Origin: Terriglobia bacterium
Lineage (GTDB): Bacteria; Acidobacteriota; Terriglobia; Terriglobales; Acidobacteriaceae
Assembly: GCA_020073015.1 (NCBI GenBank)
Contig: JAIQFZ010000006.1
Coordinates: 124,001-188,000, forward strand
DNA length: 64,000 bases
Direction: 5' to 3'
Shown: positions 52,506-63,987 of the stretch, in pieces
How positions within the stretch are numbered: the first letter of the stretch is position 1
Layout of the letters: each line of letters opens with the position of its first letter
Program-made: the position numbers and the translations under genes
Notes under the pieces: model-generated
Told to the model about the DNA's origin: nothing
Databases searched by the model: none
The model's input: the letters and a program-made list of their open reading frames with translations, nothing else

Positions 52506-53960
52506 ATGATTCTGCGTCGTGCCCTGACAGTGTTGATGGGGTTGGTGGTATCCGTCGTTGCCTGGTCGCAGCAACCCTCGGATCTGAAACCGGTCACCGA
52601 CCAGTTGGCGGCTTCGATTTACACCGGGCCCTCGATGGCAACCTTGCGTGAGTTGACCGACGGAGTCGGCGGACGGTTGACCGGCACGCCGACGTACGTA
52701 AGCGCTACGGAGTGGGCGGCGGCGAAGTTCCGCAGCTATGGCATCGAGAACGTGCGCCTGGATCCGTTTACGATTCCAGCGGGCTGGGAGCGAGGATCGG
52801 CCAGCGGCCGGATGGTTGCGCCCCTGTCGCGACCGCTGTACGTGGCCTCGCTCGGGTGGTCGCCGTCGACCCCGGCGGGAGGTGTGCAGGGGACGGTGGC
52901 CGTCATTTCGGACATCGCGCCTGAGAAGTTGCAGGCGGTGGCGGACCAGTTGAGTGGAAAGATCGTGTTTCTGGATACCAGCAAGATTCTTGCAGAAGGT
53001 TATGCCAAGGCGCTGCCCAAGCTGGAAGCCGCCTGGCCGGAATTGCAGAAGGCGGGTGTGGTAGCGGTCATTGTCGCTGATCGCGAGAAGAACAATGTGC
53101 TCAATGCGCACGGCTTGCTGTGGGGCGCGCGGATGCTTCCGTTGCCCGCTGCCGAGGTCGGGATGGAAGACGGGAAGTTGATCCAGCGCGAACTGGAGCA
53201 CGGCCCGGTGACGCTTCAGTTGTCGCTGGAGAACAAGACCTCCGGCGAAATGAAGGTCAATAACGTGGTAGCCGAGATTCGCGGCCGGGAGCGCCCCGAC
53301 GAGTGGATTCTGATCGGCGCGCATCTGGATTCATGGGACTTCGGTACCGGTGCACAGGACAACGGCACCGGCGCGATCAGCGTGCTCGAAGTGGCGCGGG
53401 CGATGAAGGCGTTCGGCAAGGCTCCGCGCCGCAGCGTACGCTTCGCCTTGTGGGGCGGAGAAGAGCAGGGTTTGCTCGGTTCCTACGCGTACACGCAGTC
53501 GCATAAGAGCGAGTTGAGCAAGTGCACGGCCGTGCTCAACACCGACAACGGGTCCGGGCATCCGAAGGGCTGGAAAGTCGAGGGCCGCGAGGATCTGAAA
53601 CAGGCCATGCAGCCCTGGAGCGACGGCTTGCTGCAAGCATTGGGCGGGGGCGATCTGTCGACCGAAACGACTTACGACACCGACCATGGCCCTTTCGTCC
53701 TGCAAGGAATCCCGTCGCTGGATCTCTGGGTAGATATGTCGAAGTATTTCGAAATCCACCACAAGCCCAGCGACACCCTGGACAAGGTAGACCTGCTGGA
53801 CTTCAAAGCCGGAGAAGCGATTCTGGCGGTGACCGCCTACGCAATCGCGGAGAGCGAGCAGCCGATCGCACGCCACATCGATCACGCCGCCGTAGGAGAG
53901 ATCCTGAAAAAAGCCAAGCTGGACGAGCTATTGGAACATGTAGGAGTGTGGAAGCCGTAG
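52506..53960 (+). CDS. M28 family zinc peptidase, exported
   Basis: Start chosen at ATG 52506, with AGGAGGG upstream. The 484-residue product has a signal sequence (ALTVLMGLVVSVVAWSQ), a protease-associated-like insert (residues ~110-210) and an M28 catalytic domain. Zinc ligands are His in GAHLDSWDFG, Asp in GAQDNGTGA, the catalytic Glu pair in WGGEEQGLLGS, Asp in VLNTDNGSGH and the final His in YFEIHHKPSDTLDKV. It probably acts as a periplasmic or secreted aminopeptidase/carboxypeptidase. It is divergent from the LptF-LptG gene and convergent with glgB. Confidence 0.92.
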   Translation: MILRRALTVLMGLVVSVVAWSQQPSDLKPVTDQLAASIYTGPSMATLRELTDGVGGRLTGTPTYVSATEWAAAKFRSYGIENVRLDPFTIPAGWERGSASGRMVAPLSRPLYVASLGWSPSTPAGGVQGTVAVISDIAPEKLQAVADQLSGKIVFLDTSKILAEGYAKALPKLEAAWPELQKAGVVAVIVADREKNNVLNAHGLLWGARMLPLPAAEVGMEDGKLIQRELEHGPVTLQLSLENKTSGEMKVNNVVAEIRGRERPDEWILIGAHLDSWDFGTGAQDNGTGAISVLEVARAMKAFGKAPRRSVRFALWGGEEQGLLGSYAYTQSHKSELSKCTAVLNTDNGSGHPKGWKVEGREDLKQAMQPWSDGLLQALGGGDLSTETTYDTDHGPFVLQGIPSLDLWVDMSKYFEIHHKPSDTLDKVDLLDFKAGEAILAVTAYAIAESEQPIARHIDHAAVGEILKKAKLDELLEHVGVWKP

Positions 53961-53964
53961 CCTG

Positions 53965-54041
53965 TGTGGCGCGGACATTCCTGTCCGCGTGCCGGCATTA
54001 CCCGAACTGTATGCAGCGCGGACAAGAATGTCCGTGCCACA
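53965..54041. repeat. REP-like compound hairpin between convergent genes
   Basis: Outer arms TGTGGCGCGGACATTC (53965-53980) and GAATGTCCGTGCCACA (54026-54041) pair over 16 bp with one mismatch. Each arm contains a small hairpin of the GCGGACA-N4-TGTCCGC type. The same core is at 19889-19910. It lies between the M28 and glgB stops and may terminate both. Confidence 0.6.
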
Positions 54042-54046
54042 AGGTT

Positions 54047-55981
54047 CTAGTATTTCTTAAGAAACAGCGCCCCCAAAGGCGGCAGCGTCAGCCGCAACGA
54101 GTACGGACGCCCGTGCACGGGACTGTGCATCGCCTCGGCCCCGCCCATGTTGCCGATCCCAGTGCCACCATACGCCGTGCCGTCGCTGTTCAGGAGTTCG
54201 TGCCAATAGCCGCCGTGCGGGACGCCAACCAGATAGCCGACCCGCGGCACGGGCGTGAAGTTGCAAGTGACCAGCACCGTGTCTTCGGGCGATTTGCCCT
54301 TACGCAGCAGGGAAATAATGCTGGCCGGAGCATCATTGCAGTCCACCCATTCGAAGCCTCGCGGATCGTTGTCGTACCAGTGCAGCGCAGGTTCATTGCG
54401 GTACATGTGGTTTAAGTGCTCGACCCAGGTCATCAGGCCGCCATGCACAGGGTATTGCAGCACGTTCCAGTCGAGGCTGCGGTCGTGCGACCACTCGCTG
54501 ACCTGTCCAAACTCGTCACCCATGAAAAGCAGTTTCTTACCGGGCTGCGCGAACATGTAGGCATACAGCAGGCGCAGGTTGGCGAACTTCTGCCATTCGT
54601 CGCCCGGCATCTTGCCGATCAACGACCCTTTTCCATGGACCACTTCGTCATGGCTCAGCGGCAGAACGAAGTTCTCATGGAACGAATAGAGCATGCGGAA
54701 CGTCAGCTTGTTGTGGTGATACTGCCGATGAATCGGGTCCTGTTGAAAGTATTCGAGCGTATCGTGCATCCACCCCATATCCCACTTCATGCCGAAGCCC
54801 AGGCCGCCCAGATAAGTTGGCCGGGAGACCATCGGGTACGAAGTGGATTCCTCGGCGAAGGTCTGAATGTCGCCGTGCTCTTTGTAGCACTCTGAATTGA
54901 AGCGACGCAGAAATTCAATCGCTTCCAGATTCTCGCGCCCGCCGTACTTGTTGGGAATCCATTCTCCTTCCTTGCGTGAGTAGTCGAGATACAGCATGGA
55001 AGCGACCGCATCCACGCGCAGCCCATCGATGTGATACTTCTCAAGCCAGAACATGGCGCTCGACATCAGGAAGCTGCGTACTTCCGACCGGCCGTAGTTG
55101 AAGATGTGCGTCTTCCAGTCAGGATGGAAGCCCTGCCGGGAATCCGAGTGCTCGAACAAGTGAGTGCCGTCGAAAAATGCGAGTCCATGTCCATCGGAAG
55201 GGAAGTGCGATGGCACCCAGTCCAGAATGACCCCAATGTTGTGCTGATGAAGGACATCGACCAGGTACATGAAGTCCTGTGGCGTGCCGTAGCGGGCGGT
55301 CGGAGCGAAGTAGCCGGTGGTCTGGTATCCCCAGGAACCGTAGAACGGATGCTCCATGATCGGCAGCAGTTCGACGTGCGTGAAGCCAAGCTTGTTCAGG
55401 TATTCGGCCAGACGCGGAGCGGCCTCGCGATAAGTGAGAGGACGGTTGTGTTCTTCCGGAACACGCATCCACGAGCCCAGGTGCATCTCGTAAATGGACA
55501 TGGGAGCGTGCAGCGAGTTGGCGGCGGCTCGCTTTTTGAGCCAGTCGGCGTCATTCCAGGTGTAGTTGAGGTCCCAGACCACGGAAGCAGTCCGCGGCGG
55601 TTTCTCGGCGAACAGGCCGACCGGGTCCGCCTTTTCAGCGCGGTGCCCATGGTGGTTGGAGACAATGTAGAACTTGTAGAGGGTACCTTTTCCCACACCC
55701 GGGATAAAGCCTTCCCAGATCCCTGAGCTGCCGCGCGGCTGCAGTTGGTGGGACTGCGGATTCCACCCGTTGAAGCTGCCGATCACCGACACATGGCGAG
55801 CGTTGGGCGCCCAGACGCTGAAGACGGTGCCCTGCGTTCCCTTAGACTCCACCACGTGCGCGCCCATTTTGTCGTAAATCCGGTAGTGGCTACCCTCGTT
55901 GAACAGGTAGAAATCCTCCGAGGTCAGCAGGGAAATGTCGTATCGAACGTGAGACGCTTCGGTTGCAGAGTTGGGATTCAT
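54047..55981 (-). CDS. glgB: 1,4-alpha-glucan branching enzyme
   Basis: A 644-residue cytoplasmic GH13 enzyme that makes alpha-1,6 branches in glycogen. An N-terminal CBM48 domain (GTVFSVWAPNARHVSVIGSF, residues ~50-130) precedes the barrel. Catalytic residues are the nucleophile Asp324 in DGLRVDAVASMLY, acid/base Glu377 in TFAEESTSYPMVSRPT and the transition-state Asp in LPLSHDEVVHGKGSL. A C-terminal all-beta domain follows. Length is typical of the shorter GlgB type without the extra N-terminal module. It is divergent from a GH57 gene, so the two glucan enzymes may share a regulatory region of 102 bases. Confidence 0.96.
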   Translation of the reverse strand: MNPNSATEASHVRYDISLLTSEDFYLFNEGSHYRIYDKMGAHVVESKGTQGTVFSVWAPNARHVSVIGSFNGWNPQSHQLQPRGSSGIWEGFIPGVGKGTLYKFYIVSNHHGHRAEKADPVGLFAEKPPRTASVVWDLNYTWNDADWLKKRAAANSLHAPMSIYEMHLGSWMRVPEEHNRPLTYREAAPRLAEYLNKLGFTHVELLPIMEHPFYGSWGYQTTGYFAPTARYGTPQDFMYLVDVLHQHNIGVILDWVPSHFPSDGHGLAFFDGTHLFEHSDSRQGFHPDWKTHIFNYGRSEVRSFLMSSAMFWLEKYHIDGLRVDAVASMLYLDYSRKEGEWIPNKYGGRENLEAIEFLRRFNSECYKEHGDIQTFAEESTSYPMVSRPTYLGGLGFGMKWDMGWMHDTLEYFQQDPIHRQYHHNKLTFRMLYSFHENFVLPLSHDEVVHGKGSLIGKMPGDEWQKFANLRLLYAYMFAQPGKKLLFMGDEFGQVSEWSHDRSLDWNVLQYPVHGGLMTWVEHLNHMYRNEPALHWYDNDPRGFEWVDCNDAPASIISLLRKGKSPEDTVLVTCNFTPVPRVGYLVGVPHGGYWHELLNSDGTAYGGTGIGNMGGAEAMHSPVHGRPYSLRLTLPPLGALFLKKY

Positions 55982-56083
55982 AGTCTCGTTTTGGGTCTAG
56001 TGTATTTGAATCTTCAGAAAAATAACGCTTCCGGCTATGCCATACTGGAAAACTGCCGATGAATTAGGTTGACTTAGATAGCT

Positions 56084-58342
56084 ATGGCCCAATTGCGAGT
56101 GGTTGTCCTTTGGCATCAGCACCAGCCCTTCTACAAGGATCTGGTTACCGGGCAGTACCGTATGCCGTGGACGCGCCTTCATGCCCTCAAAGACTACTAC
56201 GGAATGGTGAAACTGCTGGAAGAGTTTCCGCAGGTCCACCAGACCTTCAACCTGGTGCCTTCGCTGATCACGCAGATCCAGGACTATGTTTCGGGCCAGG
56301 CGCAGGACCCATTTCTGCAGGTCGCCGCGAAACCTGCCAAAGACCTGACCCTTGAGGAAAGAAAGTTTGCTCTGCAGTACCTGTTTCAAGCGCACCCGGT
56401 CAATGTGATCGGGAGGTATCCGCGCTATCGGGAGTTGTGGGAACGGTTCCGCGGCGCGGGCGACTCCCCGGACCGTGCGGAAAAGTACTTTCAGCCGCAA
56501 GACTTCACCGATCTGCAGGTGCTCTCCCAGATTGGCTGGTTCGATGAGTTCTTTCTGGAAGAGAAAGACATTGCCGGTCTGATTCGCAAGGGCCGGAATT
56601 ATTCGCTCGAGGACCAGCGCCTGGTGATCGCGCTCGAGCGCCACTTTCTGGGGCGTGTTCTACCCGTGCACGCCGAGGCGGCCAAGAAAGGGCAGATCGA
56701 GATTTCGACTTCGCCGTTTTACCACCCCATCCTGCCTCTGGTCTGCGATACCCAGGCCGGTGCGGTTTCCTCGCCCGGCTTGCCCTTGCCCCAGAACCGG
56801 TATCGCCATCCCGAAGACGCGCGCGAACAATTGCAGCGCGGACTCGATTTCCACCAGAAGGTATTCGGGATGCGGCCGCGAGGCGTGTGGCCCTCGGAGG
56901 GCAGCGTGTCCGAAGAGGCGATCGCGATCGCACACCGGCTCGGGGTGCGGTGGATGGCCACCGACGAAGGCGTGCTGGGCCGCAGCCTGGGCCTGTTGTT
57001 CTCACACGACGGTCATGGCCATCTGAACTCGGATCTCGCCCACCGCCTGTACACCATCCATCAATACGAGAATGGCGAGACTCGGATGAACATGATCTTC
57101 CGCGATCACACGCTCTCCGACTTGATCGGGTTCGTGTACTCCGGAATGCCCCCGCAAGAGGCCGCCGATAACCTCATCCACAAGATCAAAGAATGCGCTC
57201 AGCCCGTTCTGTCGAGCGGGCACGATGCCATGGTTCCGATCATTCTGGATGGCGAGAATGCCTGGGAGTACTATCCGCGCTCCGGACGTGAGTTCCTGCG
57301 GCGGTTCTACGACGCACTGCAGAACGATCCGGGGATCGAAGCCGTTACGGTGGAGGAGGCGATCACACGCCATAGGAACGTGAGCCCGCTGAAGTCTCTG
57401 GTGCCGGGATCGTGGATCAGTGCCAACTTCAACGTTTGGATCGGGGCGCCGGAAGACAACAAGGCCTGGGACTACCTCTATCACGCGCGTAATTTCTATG
57501 CGCAAGCCGCGGCCGCCGCCAAAGAGGAACAGCGGAAGCTGGCGTTTGAAGAGATCCTGATCGCCGAGGGCAGCGACTGGAACTGGTGGTATGGCCCCGA
57601 ACACCATTCGGCCAATGATCGAGACTTCGACGAACTCTACCGCAAGCACCTCTCGAACGTGTACCAGGCGCTCGGGGGCACGCCGCCGGACTACCTGGCG
57701 CAACCGATTATCGGCGGAGTAGCGCGGCCTTCGTTTACGCCGCAAAGTGCCTACATTCATCCGAGAATCACCGGCGACATGGTGCGTTATTTCGAATGGA
57801 TGGGCGCAGCGTGCTACACGGCAGACCGCCGTTCTGGAGCCATGCACGGCAAGCAGTTTCTGCTCGATGCCGTGTTCGCCGGAATCGACGAGCACAACGT
57901 GTACGGCCGCCTGGATTTTGCCGGCAAACTGCCCGAAGACAGCTTTGAGATCGTGGTGAATCTGGAATCGTGGGCAAACCACGCGTCCAAACCGCGGCGC
58001 GAGCTAAGGCTCGATGCGGCCGTCGAGGGTGGACGGTTGCTGTCCTGGAAAGTGACCGAGGGAGCAGAGGAACTGCCAACAGCGACCGTTGGGAAAACAG
58101 AATCCGCTCGAGTGGTGCTGCTGCGCAATTTTGAATTCTGTATTCCGCTAACCTGGCTGCTCGCGGCACCCATCGAGATCGAAAAAGCGCGTGGCCCCAA
58201 GAGCTCCGACGTCCTGACCACACGCCTGCGCTTACGCTTCAGCCTGTGGCAAAATCACCTGCCGGTCGATGCCTTGCCGGTGGAAGGATGGATTGAACTC
58301 GAACTGCTGTCGGAGGGGGATCTGTTGTCGCTGCAGTTGTAG
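56084..58342 (+). CDS. GH57 glycoside hydrolase (alpha-amylase/amylopullulanase type)
   Basis: A 752-residue enzyme of family GH57, without a signal peptide. The five family regions are visible: RVVVLWHQHQPFYKD at the start; the catalytic nucleophile Glu272 in GVWPSEGSVSEE; the catalytic acid Asp389 in PIILDGENAWEYY; and, in between, LGVRWMATDEGVLGRS. After the barrel comes a helical domain and a C-terminal beta domain (from ~residue 580). GH57 enzymes hydrolyse or branch alpha-glucans. Together with the divergent glgB it suggests intracellular glycogen/maltodextrin metabolism. Confidence 0.93.
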   Translation: MAQLRVVVLWHQHQPFYKDLVTGQYRMPWTRLHALKDYYGMVKLLEEFPQVHQTFNLVPSLITQIQDYVSGQAQDPFLQVAAKPAKDLTLEERKFALQYLFQAHPVNVIGRYPRYRELWERFRGAGDSPDRAEKYFQPQDFTDLQVLSQIGWFDEFFLEEKDIAGLIRKGRNYSLEDQRLVIALERHFLGRVLPVHAEAAKKGQIEISTSPFYHPILPLVCDTQAGAVSSPGLPLPQNRYRHPEDAREQLQRGLDFHQKVFGMRPRGVWPSEGSVSEEAIAIAHRLGVRWMATDEGVLGRSLGLLFSHDGHGHLNSDLAHRLYTIHQYENGETRMNMIFRDHTLSDLIGFVYSGMPPQEAADNLIHKIKECAQPVLSSGHDAMVPIILDGENAWEYYPRSGREFLRRFYDALQNDPGIEAVTVEEAITRHRNVSPLKSLVPGSWISANFNVWIGAPEDNKAWDYLYHARNFYAQAAAAAKEEQRKLAFEEILIAEGSDWNWWYGPEHHSANDRDFDELYRKHLSNVYQALGGTPPDYLAQPIIGGVARPSFTPQSAYIHPRITGDMVRYFEWMGAACYTADRRSGAMHGKQFLLDAVFAGIDEHNVYGRLDFAGKLPEDSFEIVVNLESWANHASKPRRELRLDAAVEGGRLLSWKVTEGAEELPTATVGKTESARVVLLRNFEFCIPLTWLLAAPIEIEKARGPKSSDVLTTRLRLRFSLWQNHLPVDALPVEGWIELELLSEGDLLSLQL

Positions 58343-58461
58343 GACAGTGACGAGTAGCGAGGTGCGAGCAGCGAGTCTTCATGGCCCTCGCCGCTAACCC
58401 TCAAAGAGGATTGCTCGCTCCTAGTCACTCGCTACTCGTGGCTCACTACTCACTACTGTCC
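58342..58461. repeat. Inverted repeat between convergent genes, CGAGTAGCGAG family
   Basis: ACGAGTAGCGAG (58350-58361) is a perfect 12-bp inverted repeat of 58428-58439, and the outer GGACAGT (58342-58348) pairs with ACTGTCC (58455-58461). The middle is filled with related words (GCGAGTC, CTCGCTCC). It spans the whole gap between the GH57 and the secreted hypothetical genes. Confidence 0.6.
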
Positions 58462-59073
58462 CGCACTAGCACTCATCACCATCGGCCGGTTCAATTCCAT
58501 CACCAGCTCGGTTCCTGCCGGCAGCATGGCCGAACGGTGTTTGCCGAGCCAGTGAGCGACGGTTGCGGAGGCGCCAATCGCACCGCCAATCAGCATCCCC
58601 TTGCCACCGGCTGCCAGGCCGCCGATCAGCATCCCACCACCAGTTCCCATGCCGACTTCGGTAAGGTCCTTGCCGTCGTGGCCCGCACCCTTGAATTGCC
58701 CTTCATTGTTGACGTCGGTGCCGCGGCCCCGGCTTGTGTCCACCAGCGTCGCGTTCAGCATGAAGCGATCGCCGTTCGGGAGTACCAGGTGCTCCGGGAA
58801 AATGGCGATGGTGGGTTTGCCGGCGACCCGGCGGGGTTCGCTCGTCTTGGTGACCCGCCCCTGCACGGTTGCGCCGACCGGAATCACGGTTTTACCATCC
58901 ACGACCACTGCTTCGGTGACTCGGGCCGAGAAAGCATCGCCCGCCTGAGTGCTGAACGTGGTCAGAGTATTTTCGAGTTTCATCTTGACGGCTGTGCCCG
59001 TAGGCAGCGATGTTTGTCCCGCAGCCAGCGCCGCGAGCAAGAGAACCAACATCAGCAGAAATACTTTTTTCAT
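58453..59073 (-). CDS. Exported hypothetical protein, TrbI-like beta domain
   Basis: Start at ATG 59073 (GGAGGTAG upstream) rather than 59157. The 206-residue product has a signal peptide (MKKVFLLMLVLLLAALAAGQ) and a beta-rich domain (PTGTAVKMKLENTLTTFSTQ; GDAFSARVTEAVVVDGKTVI; PVGATVQGRVTKTSE) that resembles conjugation TrbI/VirB10-like folds in acidobacterial proteins. Glycine-zipper-like repeats GGGMLIGGLAAGGKGMLIGG near residue 145 could insert in membranes. Function unknown. It lies downstream of the redoxin gene with a REP-like repeat between. Confidence 0.75.
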   Translation of the reverse strand: MKKVFLLMLVLLLAALAAGQTSLPTGTAVKMKLENTLTTFSTQAGDAFSARVTEAVVVDGKTVIPVGATVQGRVTKTSEPRRVAGKPTIAIFPEHLVLPNGDRFMLNATLVDTSRGRGTDVNNEGQFKGAGHDGKDLTEVGMGTGGGMLIGGLAAGGKGMLIGGAIGASATVAHWLGKHRSAMLPAGTELVMELNRPMVMSASAGQ

Positions 59074-59092
59074 ACTACCTCCAGAATTTTCA

Positions 59093-59144
59093 TGTAGCGC
59101 CGGCGCCTCGCCGGCTGTCCGGCGGGCGCCTTCGCCCGTCGCGC
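59093..59144. repeat. REP-like element related to that at 1178-1217
   Basis: TGTAGCGCCGGCGCCTCGCC then GGCTGTCCGGCGG follows the same order of words as the copy between glyQ and glyS, with different internal complementary bases. An extra GGGCG/CGCCC hairpin follows. It lies between the stop of the redoxin gene and the start of the next gene. Confidence 0.6.
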
Positions 59145-59146
59145 AA

Positions 59147-61133
<1,987 letters not shown>

Positions 61134-61173
61134 CCACGTGTAGGAAACGATAAAGAGCAAACAAGGAGACCTG

Positions 61174-61698
61174 ATGAAGAAGATGGTTCTTCTGCTGATG
61201 TTGTGTTCAGCGCTGGCCTTTCCTGTCTTGAGTGGAACCCAGCAAGCAAGCTCCACCGACGTTCCAGACAAGGCGGACGTCATGAAGTTCCTGGACCTGA
61301 TGCACGCGAAAGCGCAAATGGCTCAAGTCGTGCAGGGAATGGCGCAGCAGATGCGTCTGGGAGCCGAGCAAGGATTTAAGCAGAAGGTCCCAGACGCTAC
61401 TCCCGAGCAGCTCGCCAAAGTCGACCAGTTGGTCGATAGCATTGCGACGTTTCCGGTCGACGAGATGGTGGATGCCATCATCCCGATTTACCAGAAGCAC
61501 CTCACGAAGGCGGACTTGGCTGCCATCACGGCCTTTTACTCATCTGCTGCGGGCCAGAAAATCCTTAAAGAGATACCCGCGATCATGTCCGAGTCAATGC
61601 AGGCCGGCGGGGAAATTGGGCGTCGAGCGTTCGAGGCGAAGTCCCAACAGCTTGATCAAGAGATCGCCGAGTTGGTGAAGGCATGTAAAAAGAACTAG
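61174..61698 (+). CDS. DUF2059 domain-containing exported protein
   Basis: A 174-residue protein with a signal peptide (KKMVLLLMLCSALAFPVLSG) and a helical DUF2059 domain (FLDLMHAKAQMAQVVQGMAQ; MVDAIIPIYQKHLTKADLAA; ITAFYSSAAGQKILKEIPAI). The ATG is preceded by AAGGAGA. DUF2059 proteins are exported and of unknown function. It starts 40 bases after eno and ends 4 bases inside the 3' end of the convergent DinB gene. Confidence 0.88.
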   Translation: MKKMVLLLMLCSALAFPVLSGTQQASSTDVPDKADVMKFLDLMHAKAQMAQVVQGMAQQMRLGAEQGFKQKVPDATPEQLAKVDQLVDSIATFPVDEMVDAIIPIYQKHLTKADLAAITAFYSSAAGQKILKEIPAIMSESMQAGGEIGRRAFEAKSQQLDQEIAELVKACKKN

Positions 61699-62204
61699 AA
61701 TCCCATCGTGTCGTCCGCCGAGGGCCCGTAAGTCGCGGGCACCGGCTTTTCGTTCAATCGCAAATACACGCCCAGCTGAGCGCGGTGGTGCACCAGGTGG
61801 TTGAGGAACATTTGCCGGTAGGCCAGAAAGCGCGAGCCGCTAAAGATGGGCTTGCCCCCGAAGCTCAGCTTCCACGGCTGCGTCCAAGCTTCATCCGGGG
61901 TGTTCTTAAGCGCGGATCGAGCCTGGGCTGCGCCTTCATCGAAAGCCTTGACCAGTTGGTCGGTAGACTCGAACGGCAAGCGCGCGATCCCTCCGGTGGA
62001 AAAATCCAGTTCCGGCGTAGTCAGCACGATCACACCGAAACCGGCTAGTTGAGCGACATGCGGCGCCAGTTTGCCGAGCGGCATTGATTTGGGATGAGGC
62101 GCAAAATCCTTCTTGTCCACCGGAACACGTTCCAGGGCGGTACGCGTCTTCTTCATTTCTTCGTCGAATTCAACAAGTAAAAGGTCACTAATGGGCATGT
62201 TCAT
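61695..62204 (-). CDS. DinB family protein
   Basis: A 169-residue four-helix-bundle protein of the DinB/YfiT-like superfamily. The N-terminal helix (LLVEFDEEMKKTRTALERVP) is followed by KSMPLGKLAPHVAQLAGFG, whose His is the first metal ligand. RFLAYRQMFLNHLVHHRAQLG holds the other His ligands, giving the usual three-His site. Members include metal-dependent thiol-S-transferases and hydrolases, so activity is not assigned. It converges with the DUF2059 gene. Confidence 0.9.
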   Translation of the reverse strand: MNMPISDLLLVEFDEEMKKTRTALERVPVDKKDFAPHPKSMPLGKLAPHVAQLAGFGVIVLTTPELDFSTGGIARLPFESTDQLVKAFDEGAAQARSALKNTPDEAWTQPWKLSFGGKPIFSGSRFLAYRQMFLNHLVHHRAQLGVYLRLNEKPVPATYGPSADDTMGF

Positions 62205-62382
62205 CCTCTGCGACAGTATAAGACGCCAAGTCGGCTGGCGGAAGCGAATGCCCAGTCTATCTGCGCGCCTGATTTGAAAAGCTGGGTATCCCTCCTATAG
62301 ATTTCTTCTTTCACTGTTTTTCTCCGTGTCTAGTTGGTGAATTGCTATTCGAGCCAAGAGCCAGGAGCCAGAAGCTGATTTT
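62205..62382. other. Intergenic region upstream of gpmI
   Basis: The interval between the divergent DinB and gpmI genes. Bases 62348-62376 consist of AGAGCCAGGAGCCAGAAGCT-type words, related to the GCTAG-rich repeats at 110-141 and 46308-46383, and end 6 bases before the gpmI ATG. No clear promoter was identified. Confidence 0.45.
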
Positions 62383-63987
62383 ATGCCCCGTCCTAAACCT
62401 GTCGTCCTCATCATCCTCGACGGCTGGGGATACCGCGCCGAAACCAAAGCCAACGCCATCGCGCTCGCGCGCAAGCCAACCTATGACCGGCTGCTGCGCG
62501 AATATCCCAACACGCTCATCCATACCAGCGGCCCGTTTGTCGGACTGCCCGAAGGGCAGATGGGCAACAGCGAAGTTGGCCACCTGAACATTGGCGCCGG
62601 GCGCATCGTGCACATGGACATCACGCGCATCGACCTGATGATCCAGAACGGCGAATTCTTCTCGCATCCCGTGCTCGTCGAGGCGATGAAAAATGCCCGC
62701 GGCCGCAAGCTGCATCTGTTCGGGCTGGTCTCCGATGGCGGCGTGCACTCAAGGCAAGAGCATCTCTACGCACTTCTGAAGATGGCCAAGCAGCAGGGTG
62801 TGGAGCGCGTCTTCGTGCACGCTTTTATGGATGGCCGCGACACGCTGCCCACTAACGGCGCCGGCTATCTGGAACAACTGCAGCAGAAGATGCGCGAATA
62901 CAATTCCGGCAAGATCGCCACCGTCAATGGCCGCTACTACGCCATGGACCGCGACCGCCGCTGGGAACGCATCTCCAAGGCCTTCACCGCAATGGTCGAC
63001 GGCAAGGCCGAAGGCGGCACTCAAACGGATGCCGTGCAGGGCATGAAAGAGTCCTATAACAAGGGCGTGACCGATGAATTCGTCATCCCCTTCGTGTGCA
63101 CCGACAATCGCGGCGAACCTCTCACCCGGATTGCCGACGACGATTCCTGTATCTGCTTTAACTTTCGTGCTGATCGCGTCCGCCAGATCACACGCGCTCT
63201 CTGCCGCAACAGCGGGCTGAACGAGAAAGGCGGCAGCGATCTCCCCGGCGCGGCTGACCTCGACGCGACCATTCCCCGCGACCGCACGCCGAAAAACCTG
63301 AAGTACGTGTGCATGACGCAATACGACCAGAACTTCAGGCTGCCGGCGGTGATTCCGCCCGAGTCGATGGCGAACATCCTGGCCAACGTGATGGGTGGCC
63401 TGAACATGCGCAACCTGCGCGTGGCGGAAACCGAAAAGTACGCGCACGTAACGTATTTCTTCAACGGCGGAGTCGAGCAGCCGTTTCCGGGAGAAGACCG
63501 CGTACTCGTGCCCTCGCCGAAGGTTGCCACCTACGATCTGAAGCCGGAGATGAGCGCCGCCGGCATCGCCGAGGCGGTTGTCAAAGCCGCGAACGACAGC
63601 GCCTTCGACGTGGTGATCGTGAACTTCGCCAATGCGGACATGGTCGGGCACTCGGGCAAGATCGAGCCCACCATCAAGGCCGTCGAGACCGTCGACGCCT
63701 GCCTGGGCGAGATCGAAAAAGCCGTGCGCGCCAAGGGCGGAGCCATGCTGATCACCGCCGACCACGGCAACGCCGAGCTGATGATCGATCCCGCCACCGG
63801 GGGCCCGCACACCGCGCACACCACGAATCCCGTGCCCTTCATCGTGATCGCGGAAGATGCTGCCAAGTACACGTTGAAGCCGAACGGGTCCCTGCGGGAC
63901 ATCTCGCCCACGATCCTCGGAATGCTGGGGATCACCGAGCCGAAAGAGATGACCGGTGCGGATCTGCGAGTGAAGAAGATCGGTTGA
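62383..63987 (+). CDS. gpmI: 2,3-bisphosphoglycerate-independent phosphoglycerate mutase
   Basis: A 534-residue cytoplasmic metalloenzyme that interconverts 3- and 2-phosphoglycerate through a phosphoserine. The phosphatase part starts [20 protein letters not shown] (metal Asp), the phosphorylated Ser lies in [18 protein letters not shown], and the transferase part has [20 protein letters not shown] and [14 protein letters not shown]. The C-terminal metal site is in [13 protein letters not shown] and [12 protein letters not shown]. It belongs to the same glycolytic segment as eno and ppdK. The window ends 13 bases after its stop. Confidence 0.97.
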   Translation: MPRPKPVVLIILDGWGYRAETKANAIALARKPTYDRLLREYPNTLIHTSGPFVGLPEGQMGNSEVGHLNIGAGRIVHMDITRIDLMIQNGEFFSHPVLVEAMKNARGRKLHLFGLVSDGGVHSRQEHLYALLKMAKQQGVERVFVHAFMDGRDTLPTNGAGYLEQLQQKMREYNSGKIATVNGRYYAMDRDRRWERISKAFTAMVDGKAEGGTQTDAVQGMKESYNKGVTDEFVIPFVCTDNRGEPLTRIADDDSCICFNFRADRVRQITRALCRNSGLNEKGGSDLPGAADLDATIPRDRTPKNLKYVCMTQYDQNFRLPAVIPPESMANILANVMGGLNMRNLRVAETEKYAHVTYFFNGGVEQPFPGEDRVLVPSPKVATYDLKPEMSAAGIAEAVVKAANDSAFDVVIVNFANADMVGHSGKIEPTIKAVETVDACLGEIEKAVRAKGGAMLITADHGNAELMIDPATGGPHTAHTTNPVPFIVIAEDAAKYTLKPNGSLRDISPTILGMLGITEPKEMTGADLRVKKIG

